Assembly (NCBI RefSeq): GCF_028307215.1
Contig: NZ_JAQMHV010000007.1
Coordinates: forward strand, 61,782-125,781
Length of the DNA: 64,000 nucleotides
Direction: 5' to 3'
DNA from: Falsirhodobacter sp. 20TX0035
GTDB lineage: Bacteria; Pseudomonadota; Alphaproteobacteria; Rhodobacterales; Rhodobacteraceae
In this document: positions 27,985 to 37,259 of the stretch, one piece after another
Layout: each line of letters starts with the position of its first letter
Numbering within the stretch: the first letter of the stretch is position 1
The notes under the pieces: model-generated
What the model saw: only the letters and a program-made list of their open reading frames with translations
Told to the model about the DNA's origin: nothing
Databases searched by the model: none
Made by a program: the position numbers and the translations under genes

Positions 27985-30216
27985 ATGAGTGGACCGACCA
28001 GGCGCACGCCTCTCGTGGCGGAAAAGCGCTATGCGGCGAACGGAAACGGACGGGGGACGGCGGGCGGCGGCAATGGCGGCGGCGGGCAGGGCGGTGGCGG
28101 TGGGGGCGGCGGTCCCCGCAAGCCCGCCCCGCGCAAGCCCGCGCCCAAACGCCCGCCGCGCAACCCGCTGGTCGCGCTGGTCCTGGGCCTGCTGACCCTG
28201 CTGCGCCGGGTGGTGTGGGGCGTCTTCTGGCGGTCCGCGCTTGTTGTGGCGCTGGTGGTGGGGGCGGCGACGTTCTACTTCGCCTCCACCCTGCCGCAGG
28301 TGTCGGACCTGCTGGACGCCCGCGTGCGCGGCTCGGTCACCATGCTGGACAACAACGGCGAAACCTTCGCCTGGCGGGGGGAGGTGTATGGCGGCTCCCT
28401 CCGGTCCGAGGATGCGTCGGCCAACCTGCGCAACGCGGTTGTGGCCACCGAGGATCGCCGCTTCTACCGTCACTTCGGCGTCAGCCCGCGGGGCATCGCC
28501 TCGGCCGTGGCGATCAACCTGCGCGCGGGCCGCGGCCCGTTTGACGGCAACGGCGGGTCCACCATCACGCAGCAGGTGGCGAAGCTTCTGTGCCTGGGCG
28601 TGCAGTACGATCCCGAAAAGTGGAAGTCGGAGGCGGAATACGAGGCCGACTGCCGCACCACCACCCTGTGGCGCAAGATCAAGGAAGTGCCGTATGCCTT
28701 GGCGATGGAGGCCAAGTATTCCAAGGCCGACATCCTGACCATCTACTTCAACCGCGTCTATCTGGGCGCCGGCGCCCGCGGGTTCGAGGCTGCGGCCGAG
28801 CGTTACTTTGGCAAGTCCGCCAAGGCGGTGGAGCCGGCGGAGGCCGCGATGCTGGCGGGCCTGCTGCGTGCGCCGTCCTATTACGCGCCGACGAACAACC
28901 TGCAGCGCGCCATCGACCGGGCCAACGTGATCGTCGGCCTGATGGAGGAGCAGGGCTACCTGACGCCCGAACAGGCGCGCTACGCCATGGCCAACCCGGC
29001 CCAGCTGTCGGGCGCGGCCGAGGATCGGTCCGGCGGCTTCTTCGCTGACTGGGTGATGGAATCGGGCCCCGACTTCCTGACCCGCGACACGACCGAGGAT
29101 GTGGTGATCCAGACCACCATGGACCAGCGTCTTCAGCGCGCCACGCAGGCCGCCGTGACGCAGGTGTTCAAGGACAAGGTCAGCGAAGGGTCCAAGGCCC
29201 AGACGGCCGTGATCGTCATGTCCCCCGACGGGGCGGTGCGCGCCATGGTCGGCGGCCGCACGGTGGAGCCTGCGGGATCGTTCAACCGCGCCACGCAGGC
29301 GCTGCGGCAGACGGGATCGTCCTTCAAACCCTTCGTCTATGCCGCCGCGATGGACGCGGGCTTCAGCCCCGCCGACTTCGTGGAGGACAAACCCTTTACG
29401 CTGAACATCCCCGGATCGGGGCCGTGGACGCCGTCGAACTACGACCACACCTTCAGCGGCGTGGTGACGCTGACGCACGCGCTGGCGCATTCGCTGAACA
29501 TCCCCGCCGTGCGCGTGTCCGAGGCGGTGGGCCGGCAGAAGGTGATCGACGTCGCTTCGCGCTTCGGGATCCATTCGAACCTGGTGGACAGCCCCTCGCT
29601 GGCGCTGGGCGTGTCCGAGGCGACGCTGCTGGAGATGACGGGTGCCTATGCCGGCATCCTGAACGGCGGCATGGCGGTCAGCCCCTACGGTCTGACCAGC
29701 CTGCGCCTGCGCGGCGACGACACGCCCCTGATCGGCCAGACCGGGGGCATCGGGGAACGCGTGATCTCGGACGAGGCGGCGCAGCTTCTGACCTACATGA
29801 TGACGCAGGTGATTGAGACGGGAACGGGCCGGCGCGCCAAGCTTCCTTCGGGGCGCGAGGCGGCGGGCAAGACCGGCACCACGCAGGCCGCGCGTGACGC
29901 GTGGTTCATGGGCTTCACAGCCGATTACGTGGTGGGCGTCTGGATGGGCTATGATGACAACACCCCGCTGAAGGGCGTCACGGGCGGCGGCCTTCCCGCC
30001 GACATCTGGCGCGAGGTCATGTCCCGGATCGAGGATGGCCAGCCGCTGGTGCCCCTGCGCAAGATCGTGCCGGAACCCCGCGTTCCCCCCTCGGCCCCCA
30101 CCAACGCCCCGGTGGCAGAGGTTCAGCCGGTGCCGCAGGCCCAGCCGCAGCCGAGCGGAGAGCCGAACGTGGCCGAACGCATCCTGAACGACGTGCGCCG
30201 CGCCTTTGGCGGATGA
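27985..30216 (+). CDS. mrcA: Class A penicillin-binding protein (PBP1A)
   Basis: 743 residues, bifunctional peptidoglycan synthase. Cytoplasmic N-terminus of 60 residues contains a Gly-rich tract (about 23-43) and repeated Pro/Lys KPAPRKPAPK; one membrane helix about 83-102. GT51 domain: catalytic Glu157 in ATEDRRFYRHFG, GGSTITQQVAKLL. Transpeptidase: Ser445-x-x-Lys448 (TGSSFKP), SLN-type HSLN, KTGTT with Lys629. C-terminal Pro-rich tail. ATG 27985 chosen as first in the coding part; GGGCAGACAGGC before it is weakly purine-rich. A bidirectional terminator follows. Confidence 0.94.
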   Translation: MSGPTRRTPLVAEKRYAANGNGRGTAGGGNGGGGQGGGGGGGGPRKPAPRKPAPKRPPRNPLVALVLGLLTLLRRVVWGVFWRSALVVALVVGAATFYFASTLPQVSDLLDARVRGSVTMLDNNGETFAWRGEVYGGSLRSEDASANLRNAVVATEDRRFYRHFGVSPRGIASAVAINLRAGRGPFDGNGGSTITQQVAKLLCLGVQYDPEKWKSEAEYEADCRTTTLWRKIKEVPYALAMEAKYSKADILTIYFNRVYLGAGARGFEAAAERYFGKSAKAVEPAEAAMLAGLLRAPSYYAPTNNLQRAIDRANVIVGLMEEQGYLTPEQARYAMANPAQLSGAAEDRSGGFFADWVMESGPDFLTRDTTEDVVIQTTMDQRLQRATQAAVTQVFKDKVSEGSKAQTAVIVMSPDGAVRAMVGGRTVEPAGSFNRATQALRQTGSSFKPFVYAAAMDAGFSPADFVEDKPFTLNIPGSGPWTPSNYDHTFSGVVTLTHALAHSLNIPAVRVSEAVGRQKVIDVASRFGIHSNLVDSPSLALGVSEATLLEMTGAYAGILNGGMAVSPYGLTSLRLRGDDTPLIGQTGGIGERVISDEAAQLLTYMMTQVIETGTGRRAKLPSGREAAGKTGTTQAARDAWFMGFTADYVVGVWMGYDDNTPLKGVTGGGLPADIWREVMSRIEDGQPLVPLRKIVPEPRVPPSAPTNAPVAEVQPVPQAQPQPSGEPNVAERILNDVRRAFGG

Positions 30217-30219
30217 ACG

Positions 30220-30250
30220 AAAAAGGCCCCGCCAATGGCGGGGCCTTTTT
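30220..30250. terminator. Bidirectional terminator between mrcA and mlaC
   Basis: AAAAAGGCCCCGCC, 4-base loop AATG-type, GGCGGGGCCTTTTT. Fits both convergent genes. Confidence 0.92.
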
Positions 30251-30265
30251 CTGTTCTCGGAGCGC

Positions 30266-30889
30266 TCAGGCGCGGCGCAGGGCCTGCGTCAGGCGGTCGA
30301 TGCTGCCGCCCTGCTGGTCCAGGATCGCCTGAACCTCCGTCCGTTCGGAGGCGAGCATGTTCACGCCCTGAATGATGATGTTGAAGAACCGCGGGCTGCC
30401 GCTGTTCGTCGACACGTGCCAGCGCACGTCGGCCGGGGAGCTGCCGCGCGTGTAGGCGGTGGAGCGCACCTCGTAGTAGCTCTTGATCGGGTTGACGCCC
30501 GTCACCTCGATCCGGCCGCCGATGAATTCGCGGAACCGGCGACCGTACTTGCGCGACACGTAGCCCTGATAGGCCTGCGTGTAGGCCTGAAGCTGGGCCG
30601 GCGTCGCCTGACGCGCGGCCACGCCCAGCGTCGAACGGGCGATGGTCGGCACGTCGGCATAGGTCGCGAAGACCCGCTCGAAATCGTCGTACATCTGCTG
30701 TTCGGACTGGCCCGAGGCAATGATCTGGTTGACGGAGGCGACGGCCTGTTCGACCGCGCGGCGCGCGGCGTCGGCCGCACCCTGGGCGCGGGCAAAGCCG
30801 GGCAGCGTCAGGGCAAGGCCACCGACGACCAGACCACCGGCCAGGGCGCGGCGGGTCAGAACGGGGGCGAAGGAAACGTTATTGGGCAT
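30266..30889 (-). CDS. mlaC: MlaC-family periplasmic phospholipid-binding protein
   Basis: 207 residues. Predicted to shuttle phospholipid between the outer membrane MlaA complex and the inner membrane Mla ABC transporter. Signal peptide with a twin-arginine start (LTRRALAGGL then VVGGLALTLPGFARA). Mature domain has the MlaC pattern: helices QAVASVNQIIASG, MYDDFERVFATYADVPTIAR, then YGRRFREFIGG, WHVSTNSGSPRFFNIIIQGVNML split near 165-185. ATG 30889 is preferred over 30895 because GAGG is five bases ahead. Start lies inside mlaA (17/11-base overlap), so translation is coupled. The MlaFEBD genes are not here. Confidence 0.88.
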   Translation of the reverse strand: MPNNVSFAPVLTRRALAGGLVVGGLALTLPGFARAQGAADAARRAVEQAVASVNQIIASGQSEQQMYDDFERVFATYADVPTIARSTLGVAARQATPAQLQAYTQAYQGYVSRKYGRRFREFIGGRIEVTGVNPIKSYYEVRSTAYTRGSSPADVRWHVSTNSGSPRFFNIIIQGVNMLASERTEVQAILDQQGGSIDRLTQALRRA

Positions 30890-31712
30890 TGGCATCCTCG
30901 TAGGGATCTATGAAATCTGCGGACGCTGCGGCGGGTGCCGCACCATCGGGTGCATCGGCATACGGGTCTATAAACCCGTCAGCGGCCTGTGCGGTTCCCG
31001 TGCCGGCGTTCTGCTCCAGCGTGAAGCGCCGGTTCTGCAGGTAGGCCAGCCGCGCCTGCGAGTAGCTGTCGGCGCTGTCGTAAAGGACATCGTCGATCGT
31101 GTCGGTGTAGGTGTAGCGGGTGTCCAGGATCTCACCACCCTTGGCCACGGTGGCGTAGGTGCTTTCGGGCTGCTCGATCAGGAAGTTCAGCGGGTTGGTG
31201 ATCGTGTCGACGATCTGGCCCCAGGTGTCGCGGGTGGTGGACGGGCCGAAGACCGGGTTCTCCACGTAGGCCCCTTCGCCCACGCCCCAGGTGTACAGCG
31301 TCTCGCCGAAGTCAGAGTCCTTTTCCGGCAGGCCAAGGGGCGTGGCCGGATCGAAGATCCCCAGCACCCCGATGGTGGAGTTCACGAGAAAGCGGCCCGT
31401 GTTCGACAGCGCGCGGACCGGACGGCCCTGCAGCACGCCGTTCAGCACGTCGCCCGGCAGTTCCAGGTTTTCGGCCACGTTGGACACGCTGGTGCGCACC
31501 GGGCCGGGCAGGTGGCCATAGGTGTGCGAGACGGGACGCAGGACGCGGCGGTCCAACCCCTTGTTGAACGCGTGGAAGCTGCGGTTCACGCCTTCGTTGG
31601 GATCGTTCACGCCCGTCGCCTGAGGCGCGGGGCCGCAGGCGGCCAGCAAGGCCAGTCCCGACACAGCGGCCAGGGCCGCAACCCGTGACAAAGCTTTGTT
31701 AACCACCATCAT
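30879..31712 (-). CDS. mlaA: MlaA/VacJ-family outer-membrane lipoprotein
   Basis: 277 residues. Removes mislocalised phospholipids from the outer leaflet. Lipobox LLAACGPAP puts the lipidated Cys at about residue 26. Family blocks: DPNEGVNRSFHAFNKGLDR, GHLPGPVRTSVSNVAENLELPGD split, NSTIGVLGIFDPATPLGLPE, SDFGETLYTWGVGEGAY, PLNFLIEQPE. The C-terminal 45 residues are an Ala/Asp/Pro-rich tail with two near-repeats of (A)DGFIDPYADA / ADFIDPYEDA. Two ATGs in tandem (31712, 31709); the first is taken. Diverges from the type I secretion ABC gene. Confidence 0.92.
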   Translation of the reverse strand: MMVVNKALSRVAALAAVSGLALLAACGPAPQATGVNDPNEGVNRSFHAFNKGLDRRVLRPVSHTYGHLPGPVRTSVSNVAENLELPGDVLNGVLQGRPVRALSNTGRFLVNSTIGVLGIFDPATPLGLPEKDSDFGETLYTWGVGEGAYVENPVFGPSTTRDTWGQIVDTITNPLNFLIEQPESTYATVAKGGEILDTRYTYTDTIDDVLYDSADSYSQARLAYLQNRRFTLEQNAGTGTAQAADGFIDPYADAPDGAAPAAASADFIDPYEDANAQ

Positions 31713-31818
31713 CGTACCATCCCCATGAAATCGTGACTGACCGTCACCGCCCCGGGTTCTCGCCATATTCGGCCAGACCGGCGATGACAACGCCGACCGA
31801 AACGGGACGAAGGGCATC

Positions 31819-33543
31819 GTGGCAAAAATGACGAAAGAATCCTCAGTACCAGAATTGCGCTGCGCCTTGCGGCTTTCAAGGGGCGGGCTTGTGGCGGTCG
31901 GGGCTTTCTCGTTCTTCTGCAACCTGCTGATGCTGACGGGGCCGCTTTACATGATGCAGGTCTATGACCGCGTGCTGGCGGCGCGGTCGGTGGAAACGCT
32001 GGTGGCGCTGTCGATCCTCGCAGGCGGGCTGTTCGCGGTGATGGGCTTTCTGGACGCGGTGCGGGGCCAGATCCTTGTGCGGCTGGGCGCGGGGTTTCAG
32101 GACGGGCTGGACCTGCGGGTGTTCCGCGCCGCCTTGGCGCGCCTGTCGCGCCGGCCCGAGGATGCGGCCGCCCTCTCCGCCTCGCGCGATCTGGAGGCGG
32201 TGCAGAAGGTCTTCGCCTCGCCCGTGACGGCGTCGCTGTTCGACCTGCCGTGGACGCCGCTGTTTCTGGGGCTGATCTTCCTGTTCCACCCGGCGCTGGG
32301 ATGGCTGGCGCTGGGGGGCGGGGCGGTGCTGGTCGCGCTGACGGCCCTGAACCGCCACCTGTCCGCCGCCCCCTTGGCCGAAGCGTCCCGGCTGGGGGCC
32401 GAGGCGGAGCGGTCCCAGCAGATCCTGCTGGCCGAATCCGAAACCGTCAGCGCGCTGGGCATGTCGGACGCGGCCTTCCGCCGCTGGCACGCCCTGCGGC
32501 GGAAGGGGCTGGTCCGCGGGACGGAGGCGGCGGGCCTGAACGGCGGCATGGGGGCCGTCACGCGCGTGCTGCGGCTGGTCCTGCAATCGGCCATGCTGGG
32601 CCTTGGGGCGTGGCTGGTCCTTCATCAGGCGATCGGGGCGGGGGTGATGATCGCGGCCTCCATCCTCATGGGGCGGGCGCTGGCCCCGGTGGAAGGCATC
32701 ATCGCCCATTGGGCCACGCTGGTCCGGGGCCGTCAGGGCTGGACGCGGCTGAACCGCTTCCTGACCGAAGAACCGGCCCCCGCCGCCCCCTTGTCCCTTC
32801 CCCGCCCCGCCGCCCGGCTGGAGGTGGAGGGGCTGACCGTCCTGCCGCCCGCCGGCGGCCCGCCCGTGCTGCGGGGCATCGGCTTCACCGTGGCCCCGGG
32901 GCAGGCAGTGGGGGTGATCGGGCCGTCGGGGGCGGGGAAAAGCTCTCTCGCCCGCGCGGTCACGGGGGTCTGGGCGGCGCAGGCGGGGCATGTCCGTCTG
33001 GGCGGCGCGGCGCTGGATCAGTATGGCGGCGACGCGCTGGGGGCGTGGCTGGGCTATCTGCCGCAGCGGGTGACCCTGTTCGACGGCACGGTGGCCGAAA
33101 ACATCGCCCGCCTGGGCACGCCCGACACGGCCCGCGTTCTGGCCGCCGCCGAACAGGCCGCCGCGCATGAGATGATCCTGTCCCTTCCCCACGGCTACGA
33201 CACCCGCGTCACGGCGCTGGGCGCGCAGCTGTCGGGCGGGCAGATCCAGCGCATCGGCCTCGCCCGCGCGTTCTATGGCGATCCCGTCCTTCTGGTGCTG
33301 GACGAACCCGACGCCAGCCTGGACGCCGAGGGGACGGAAGCCCTGCGCGCCGCTCTGCGCGACCACAAGGCCCGCGGGGGTGCGGCGGTGATCGTGGCAC
33401 ATCGTCCTTCGGCCATTCAGGATTGCGACCGCCTTCTGGTGCTGGAGGCGGGGATGCGCCGCGCCTTCGGCCCGCGGGACGAGATCCTGCGCCAGATGGT
33501 GCGCAACCACGCCGACATCCTGCGCGAAAGGGGCGCCGCATGA
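31819..33543 (+). CDS. Type I secretion ABC permease/ATPase (PrtD-like)
   Basis: 574 residues. Exporter ABC subunit for type I secretion. N-terminal six-helix membrane domain (about 20-310) without a C39 peptidase domain, then ATPase: Walker A GPSGAGKSS, Q-loop YLPQRV, signature LSGGQIQRIGLARA, Walker B VLLVLDEPDASLD, switch His AHRPS. It closely follows the PrtD/AprD/LipB architecture, which exports RTX proteins such as proteases and lipases. GTG 31819 has AAGG upstream; ATG 31828 is an alternative. Overlaps the HlyD gene by four bases (ATGA). No RTX substrate or TolC gene is adjacent. Confidence 0.9.
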   Translation: MAKMTKESSVPELRCALRLSRGGLVAVGAFSFFCNLLMLTGPLYMMQVYDRVLAARSVETLVALSILAGGLFAVMGFLDAVRGQILVRLGAGFQDGLDLRVFRAALARLSRRPEDAAALSASRDLEAVQKVFASPVTASLFDLPWTPLFLGLIFLFHPALGWLALGGGAVLVALTALNRHLSAAPLAEASRLGAEAERSQQILLAESETVSALGMSDAAFRRWHALRRKGLVRGTEAAGLNGGMGAVTRVLRLVLQSAMLGLGAWLVLHQAIGAGVMIAASILMGRALAPVEGIIAHWATLVRGRQGWTRLNRFLTEEPAPAAPLSLPRPAARLEVEGLTVLPPAGGPPVLRGIGFTVAPGQAVGVIGPSGAGKSSLARAVTGVWAAQAGHVRLGGAALDQYGGDALGAWLGYLPQRVTLFDGTVAENIARLGTPDTARVLAAAEQAAAHEMILSLPHGYDTRVTALGAQLSGGQIQRIGLARAFYGDPVLLVLDEPDASLDAEGTEALRAALRDHKARGGAAVIVAHRPSAIQDCDRLLVLEAGMRRAFGPRDEILRQMVRNHADILRERGAA

Positions 33544-34802
33544 ACTTCGGGATCAAGGGGCAGGTGATCGCCGGCGGCGTCGCGCTGGCCGTTCTGGTGG
33601 GGGGCTTCGGCAGCTGGTCGGTGCTGGCGCGGGTCGACGGGGCGGTGATCGCCGCGGCCAGCCTTCAGGTGCCGGGCAACCGGCGCGCGGTGCAGCATCC
33701 CGATGGCGGCGTCGTCGCGGCGGTGCAGGTGGCCGAAGGGCAGGTGGTCCGCGCGGGCGAGGTGCTGCTGCGGCTGGACGGCAGCGCCCTGCGCTCCGAA
33801 CTCGCCATCGTTGAAGGGCAGGTGTTCGAGGTGACGGCCCGCCACGCCCGTCTGGCGGCGGAACGCGACGGGCGGGCGACGATCGCCTTTCCCCCCGACC
33901 TTCCCGCCGACCGGCCCGAGGTGGCGCTTCAGATGGACGGCCAGCGCACCCTGTTCGCGGCCCGCGCGGCGACGCTGACGGCCCAGCAGGACCAGCTGCG
34001 CCAGCGCGAGGCGCAGGTCCGCAGCCAGATCGACGGGCTGAACGCGCAGGCCACCGCCAACGCCACCCAGCTGCGGCTGGCCGAGGAGGAGCTGGCCGAC
34101 GAACGCCTTCTTCTGTCCAAGGGCCTGACCCAGCGCGCCCAGGTCCGCGCACTGGAACGGGAAAGTGCCCGGCTTCAGGGCCAGGCCGGCGCCCTTGTGG
34201 CCGATCTGGCCGAAGCGGGGGACCGGATCACCGAATACCGCATGCAGGCCTTGTCGCTGGTCGCCGAACGGCGCGAGGAGGCGATCACCCAGCTGCGCGA
34301 CTTCTCCTATCAGCTGGCCGAACTGTCGGAACGCCGCGCAGCGCTGCGCCAGCAGATCGACCGGCTGGACATGCGCGCCCCCGTCGGCGGGCGCGTTCTG
34401 GGTCTGACGGTGACCACCCCCGGCGCCGTGATCCGCGCGGCGGACGCCGTGCTGTGGATCGTGCCACAGGACGAACCCCTGCTGGCCGAGGCGCGGATCC
34501 CCCCCGTCAACATCGACGAGGTGCGCGAAGGCCAGTCCGTGCGCCTGACCCTTCCGGCCTTTCCCGGTCGCACCGCGCCCGAGGTGGAGGGGGTCGTGCA
34601 GCAGGTGTCAGCCGACACCCTGCAGGACAAGGAGGGCGCGAGCTTCTATGTCGCCCGCATCGCCTTGACCGCTCCGCCGGGGCTGGTTCTGACCCCGGGC
34701 ATGCCGGCAGACGCCTTCATCCGCACGGGCGCGCGATCCCCTCTGGGTTATCTGCTGCACCCCTTCACCAGCTATTTCGACCGGGCCTTCCGGGAAAGCT
34801 GA
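33540..34802 (+). CDS. HlyD-family type I secretion membrane-fusion protein
   Basis: 420 residues. Inner-membrane adaptor linking the ABC subunit to an outer-membrane TolC-type channel. One N-terminal membrane helix (IAGGVALAVLVGGFGSWSVLA), a lipoyl-like hairpin (VQHPDGGVVAAVQVAEGQVV, about 51-70), a long coiled coil (about 80-285, rich in Gln/Glu/Arg), and a beta-barrel/C-terminal part with MRAPVGGRVLGL and PGMPADAFIRTGARSPLGYLL, the last being a typical HlyD signature. Start overlaps the ABC gene stop. TolC partner must be encoded elsewhere. Confidence 0.92.
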   Translation: MNFGIKGQVIAGGVALAVLVGGFGSWSVLARVDGAVIAAASLQVPGNRRAVQHPDGGVVAAVQVAEGQVVRAGEVLLRLDGSALRSELAIVEGQVFEVTARHARLAAERDGRATIAFPPDLPADRPEVALQMDGQRTLFAARAATLTAQQDQLRQREAQVRSQIDGLNAQATANATQLRLAEEELADERLLLSKGLTQRAQVRALERESARLQGQAGALVADLAEAGDRITEYRMQALSLVAERREEAITQLRDFSYQLAELSERRAALRQQIDRLDMRAPVGGRVLGLTVTTPGAVIRAADAVLWIVPQDEPLLAEARIPPVNIDEVREGQSVRLTLPAFPGRTAPEVEGVVQQVSADTLQDKEGASFYVARIALTAPPGLVLTPGMPADAFIRTGARSPLGYLLHPFTSYFDRAFRES

Positions 34803-34857
34803 CTTGCCAGCCGGCGGCCCGCCCCCTAGCCTTCGGCCGAACCCAAAGGAGCCTGCC

Positions 34858-35304
34858 ATGACCATCGAATCCCGCCTGTCCGACCTCGGCCTGACCCTGC
34901 CGGAGGCGCCGCTTCCGGTGGCCAACTACGTCCCCTTCGTCATGACGGGATCGCAGCTGTTCGTGTCGGGCCAGATCAGCCGGGGGATCACGGGCAAGCT
35001 GGGCGCCGACCTGACGCCCGAGGAGGGGGCCGAGGCTGCGAAGGTCTGCGCGCTGAGCCTGATCGCGCAGGCCAAGGCCGCGCTGGGCGGCGATCTGGAG
35101 CGGATCGTGCGGGTGGTGAAGCTGGTGGGCTTCGTGAACTCCGTCCCCGATTTCATCGACCAGCCGAAGGTGATCAACGGCGCGTCGGACCTGATGGTGG
35201 CGGTGTTCGGCGACGCCGGACGCCACGCGCGGTCCGCCGTGTCGGCGCTGTCGCTGCCCGGCGGCGTGGCGGTGGAGATCGAAGCCATCTTCGAGATCCG
35301 CTGA
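34858..35304 (+). CDS. RidA-family (YjgF/YER057c) protein, long form
   Basis: 148 residues. Enamine/imine deaminase-type fold protecting PLP enzymes from reactive intermediates. The family's longer subgroup starts ESRLSDLGLTLPEAPLPVANYVPFV; VSGQISRG and the C-terminal ALPGGVAVEIEAIF fit, though the second Arg region reads FGDAGRHARSAV. Catalytic Arg of canonical RidA is likely the one in that stretch. AAAGGAG precedes ATG 34858. One-base overlap (A of TGA/ATG) with the GDPD gene. Confidence 0.9.
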   Translation: MTIESRLSDLGLTLPEAPLPVANYVPFVMTGSQLFVSGQISRGITGKLGADLTPEEGAEAAKVCALSLIAQAKAALGGDLERIVRVVKLVGFVNSVPDFIDQPKVINGASDLMVAVFGDAGRHARSAVSALSLPGGVAVEIEAIFEIR

Positions 35305-36053
35305 TGCTGCCCCCCGACTTCCTGCGCCTTCCCGTGGCCCACCGTGCGCTGCACGACCGCGCGGCCGGCCGGATCGAGAATTCGCGCGCCGCGATCCGCG
35401 CGGCCATCGCCGCCGGCTACGCGATCGAGATCGACCTGCAATTGTCGTCTGACGGCGTGCCGGTGGTGTTTCACGACGATGATCTGGATCGGCTGACGGA
35501 CCGGACCGGCCCCGTCGCGGCGCGCACCGCGCAGGACCTGTCGGCCATCCCCCTGATCGGCGGGGACGAAACCATCCCGACCTTTGCCGAGGTGCTGGAA
35601 ATCGTGGCCGGGCAGGTTCCCCTGCTGGTGGAGATCAAGGACCAGACCCCGTTCACCGGCGATCTGGAACGGGCGACGGCGGCCCTGCTGAAGGGGTATG
35701 ACGGCCCCGTGGCGGTGATGGGCTTCAACCCCGAAACCGTGGTGCGGATGGCCGAACTGGCCCCCGGTATCCCCCGCGGCCTGACCACCTGCGACTACTC
35801 CGCCGAGGATTGGCCCCATCTGGACGAGGCGGAACGCGCCCGCCTGCGCGACATCCCGGATTACGACCGGGCGGGGGCGTCCTTCCTTTCGCATTATCAC
35901 CGGGATCTGGACCGGCCCCGCGTGGCGGAGCTGAAGGCGCAGGGGGCGGCGATCCTGTGCTGGACCATCCGCACCCCCGAGGAGGAACGCGAGGCGCGGC
36001 GCGTTGCCGCGAATGTGACCTTCGAATCCTATCCGGCCCCGATCCCGGCTTGA
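35304..36053 (+). CDS. Glycerophosphodiester phosphodiesterase
   Basis: 249 residues, no signal peptide, so cytosolic (UgpQ-like). Hydrolyses glycerophosphodiesters to sn-glycerol-3-phosphate and an alcohol. GDPD signature: AHRALHD with His, then EIDLQLSSDGVPVVFHDDDLDRL with the Glu-x-Asp metal ligands and second catalytic His, and LLVEIKDQ. Downstream, the Trp-x-Ile-Arg-Thr (WTIRTPEE) closes the barrel. ATG 35304 overlaps the RidA stop. Part of a co-directional stretch with the next gene. Confidence 0.92.
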   Translation: MLPPDFLRLPVAHRALHDRAAGRIENSRAAIRAAIAAGYAIEIDLQLSSDGVPVVFHDDDLDRLTDRTGPVAARTAQDLSAIPLIGGDETIPTFAEVLEIVAGQVPLLVEIKDQTPFTGDLERATAALLKGYDGPVAVMGFNPETVVRMAELAPGIPRGLTTCDYSAEDWPHLDEAERARLRDIPDYDRAGASFLSHYHRDLDRPRVAELKAQGAAILCWTIRTPEEEREARRVAANVTFESYPAPIPA

Positions 36054-36083
36054 CCTTGCGTGTTCCTGCGCCAGCATCGGCGC

Positions 36084-37259
36084 ATGGACACACAGATCGA
36101 AGTGACGGCGCAGGACGGGTTCGGCGGCATCGACGCCGCCGAATGGGACGCGTTGGCCAATCCCGAGGGCGGCGTGCCGCCGGACCCCTTCACGACGCAC
36201 CGCTTCCTGCGGGCGCTGGAAATCTCACGCTCCACCGGTGGGCGCAGCGGGTGGGAGGCGCGGCCCCTGACGGCGCATGTGGACGGGCGCCTGATCGCGG
36301 CCGCCCCCTTGTATCTGAAGTCCCACAGTCAGGGCGAATACATCTTCGATTTCAACTGGGCCGACGCCTATGAACGCGCGGGCGGCCAGTATTACCCGAA
36401 GATCCAGATCGCCGTGCCCTTCACCCCGGCCACCGGCCGCCGCTTCCTGACCCTTCCGGGGTTCGAGGCGACGGGCCGCAGCGCGCTGATGCAGGGCGCA
36501 GTGGCGCTGGCGGAACAGAACGGCCTGTCCTCGGTCCACGCGACCTTTTGCACGGAAGACGAGGCGGAGGCGGGCGCGGAACTGGGCCTGATGGCCCGCG
36601 CCAGCCAGCAGTTCCACTGGCAGAACCGGAACTATGCGGATTTCGAGGCCTTCCTGGCCGACCTGTCGTCGCGCAAGCGCAAGAACATCCGCAAGGAACG
36701 AGAAGGCGCGCAGGCCTTCGGCGGCACAATCCACGCCCTAACGGGGCCGGATCTGAAGCCCGAACACTGGGACGCGTTCTGGCGCTTCTATCAGGACACG
36801 GGGCGCCGGAAGTGGGGCAGCCCCTACCTGACCCGCGCCTTTTTCGACGAGATCCACCGCACCATGGCCGACGACATCCTGCTGGTGATGGCCGAACGGG
36901 AAGGGCGCTGGGTGGCGGGCGCGCTGAACTTCATCGGGCGCGACACGCTGTTCGGGCGCTATTGGGGCAGCACCGAACACCACCCCTTCCTGCATTTCGA
37001 GCTGTGCTATTACCAGGCGATGGACTTCGCCATCGCCCGCGGCATCCCGCATGTGGAGGCGGGGGCGCAGGGCGAACACAAGCTGGCCCGCGGCTATCTG
37101 CCGACGGAAACCCATTCGCTGCACTGGATCGCTGATCCGGCCTTCCGCCGCGCCGTGGCGCAGTATCTGGAGGCCGAGCGCGCGGCGGTGGACGAGGAGA
37201 TCGAGGTCCTGACCTCCTACGGTCCGTTCCGCCGCGACACGGGCGAGGCCGAGGACTAG
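36084..37259 (+). CDS. FemAB/GNAT-like peptidogalycan-type acyltransferase (DUF482)
   Basis: 391 residues. Belongs to the PF04339-type family, made of two GNAT-like folds and related to FemX/FemAB; the biochemical role is unknown. Motifs: FDFNWADAYERAGGQYYPKIQIAVPFTPATG split over residues 100-130, SSRKRKNIRKER, YWGSTEHHPFLHFELCYYQAMDFAI split near 300, GAQGEHKLARGYLPTETHSLHWI. A GTG at 36060 is an alternative start. It converges with, and overlaps by 4 bases, the peroxiredoxin gene. Confidence 0.85.
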   Translation: MDTQIEVTAQDGFGGIDAAEWDALANPEGGVPPDPFTTHRFLRALEISRSTGGRSGWEARPLTAHVDGRLIAAAPLYLKSHSQGEYIFDFNWADAYERAGGQYYPKIQIAVPFTPATGRRFLTLPGFEATGRSALMQGAVALAEQNGLSSVHATFCTEDEAEAGAELGLMARASQQFHWQNRNYADFEAFLADLSSRKRKNIRKEREGAQAFGGTIHALTGPDLKPEHWDAFWRFYQDTGRRKWGSPYLTRAFFDEIHRTMADDILLVMAEREGRWVAGALNFIGRDTLFGRYWGSTEHHPFLHFELCYYQAMDFAIARGIPHVEAGAQGEHKLARGYLPTETHSLHWIADPAFRRAVAQYLEAERAAVDEEIEVLTSYGPFRRDTGEAED

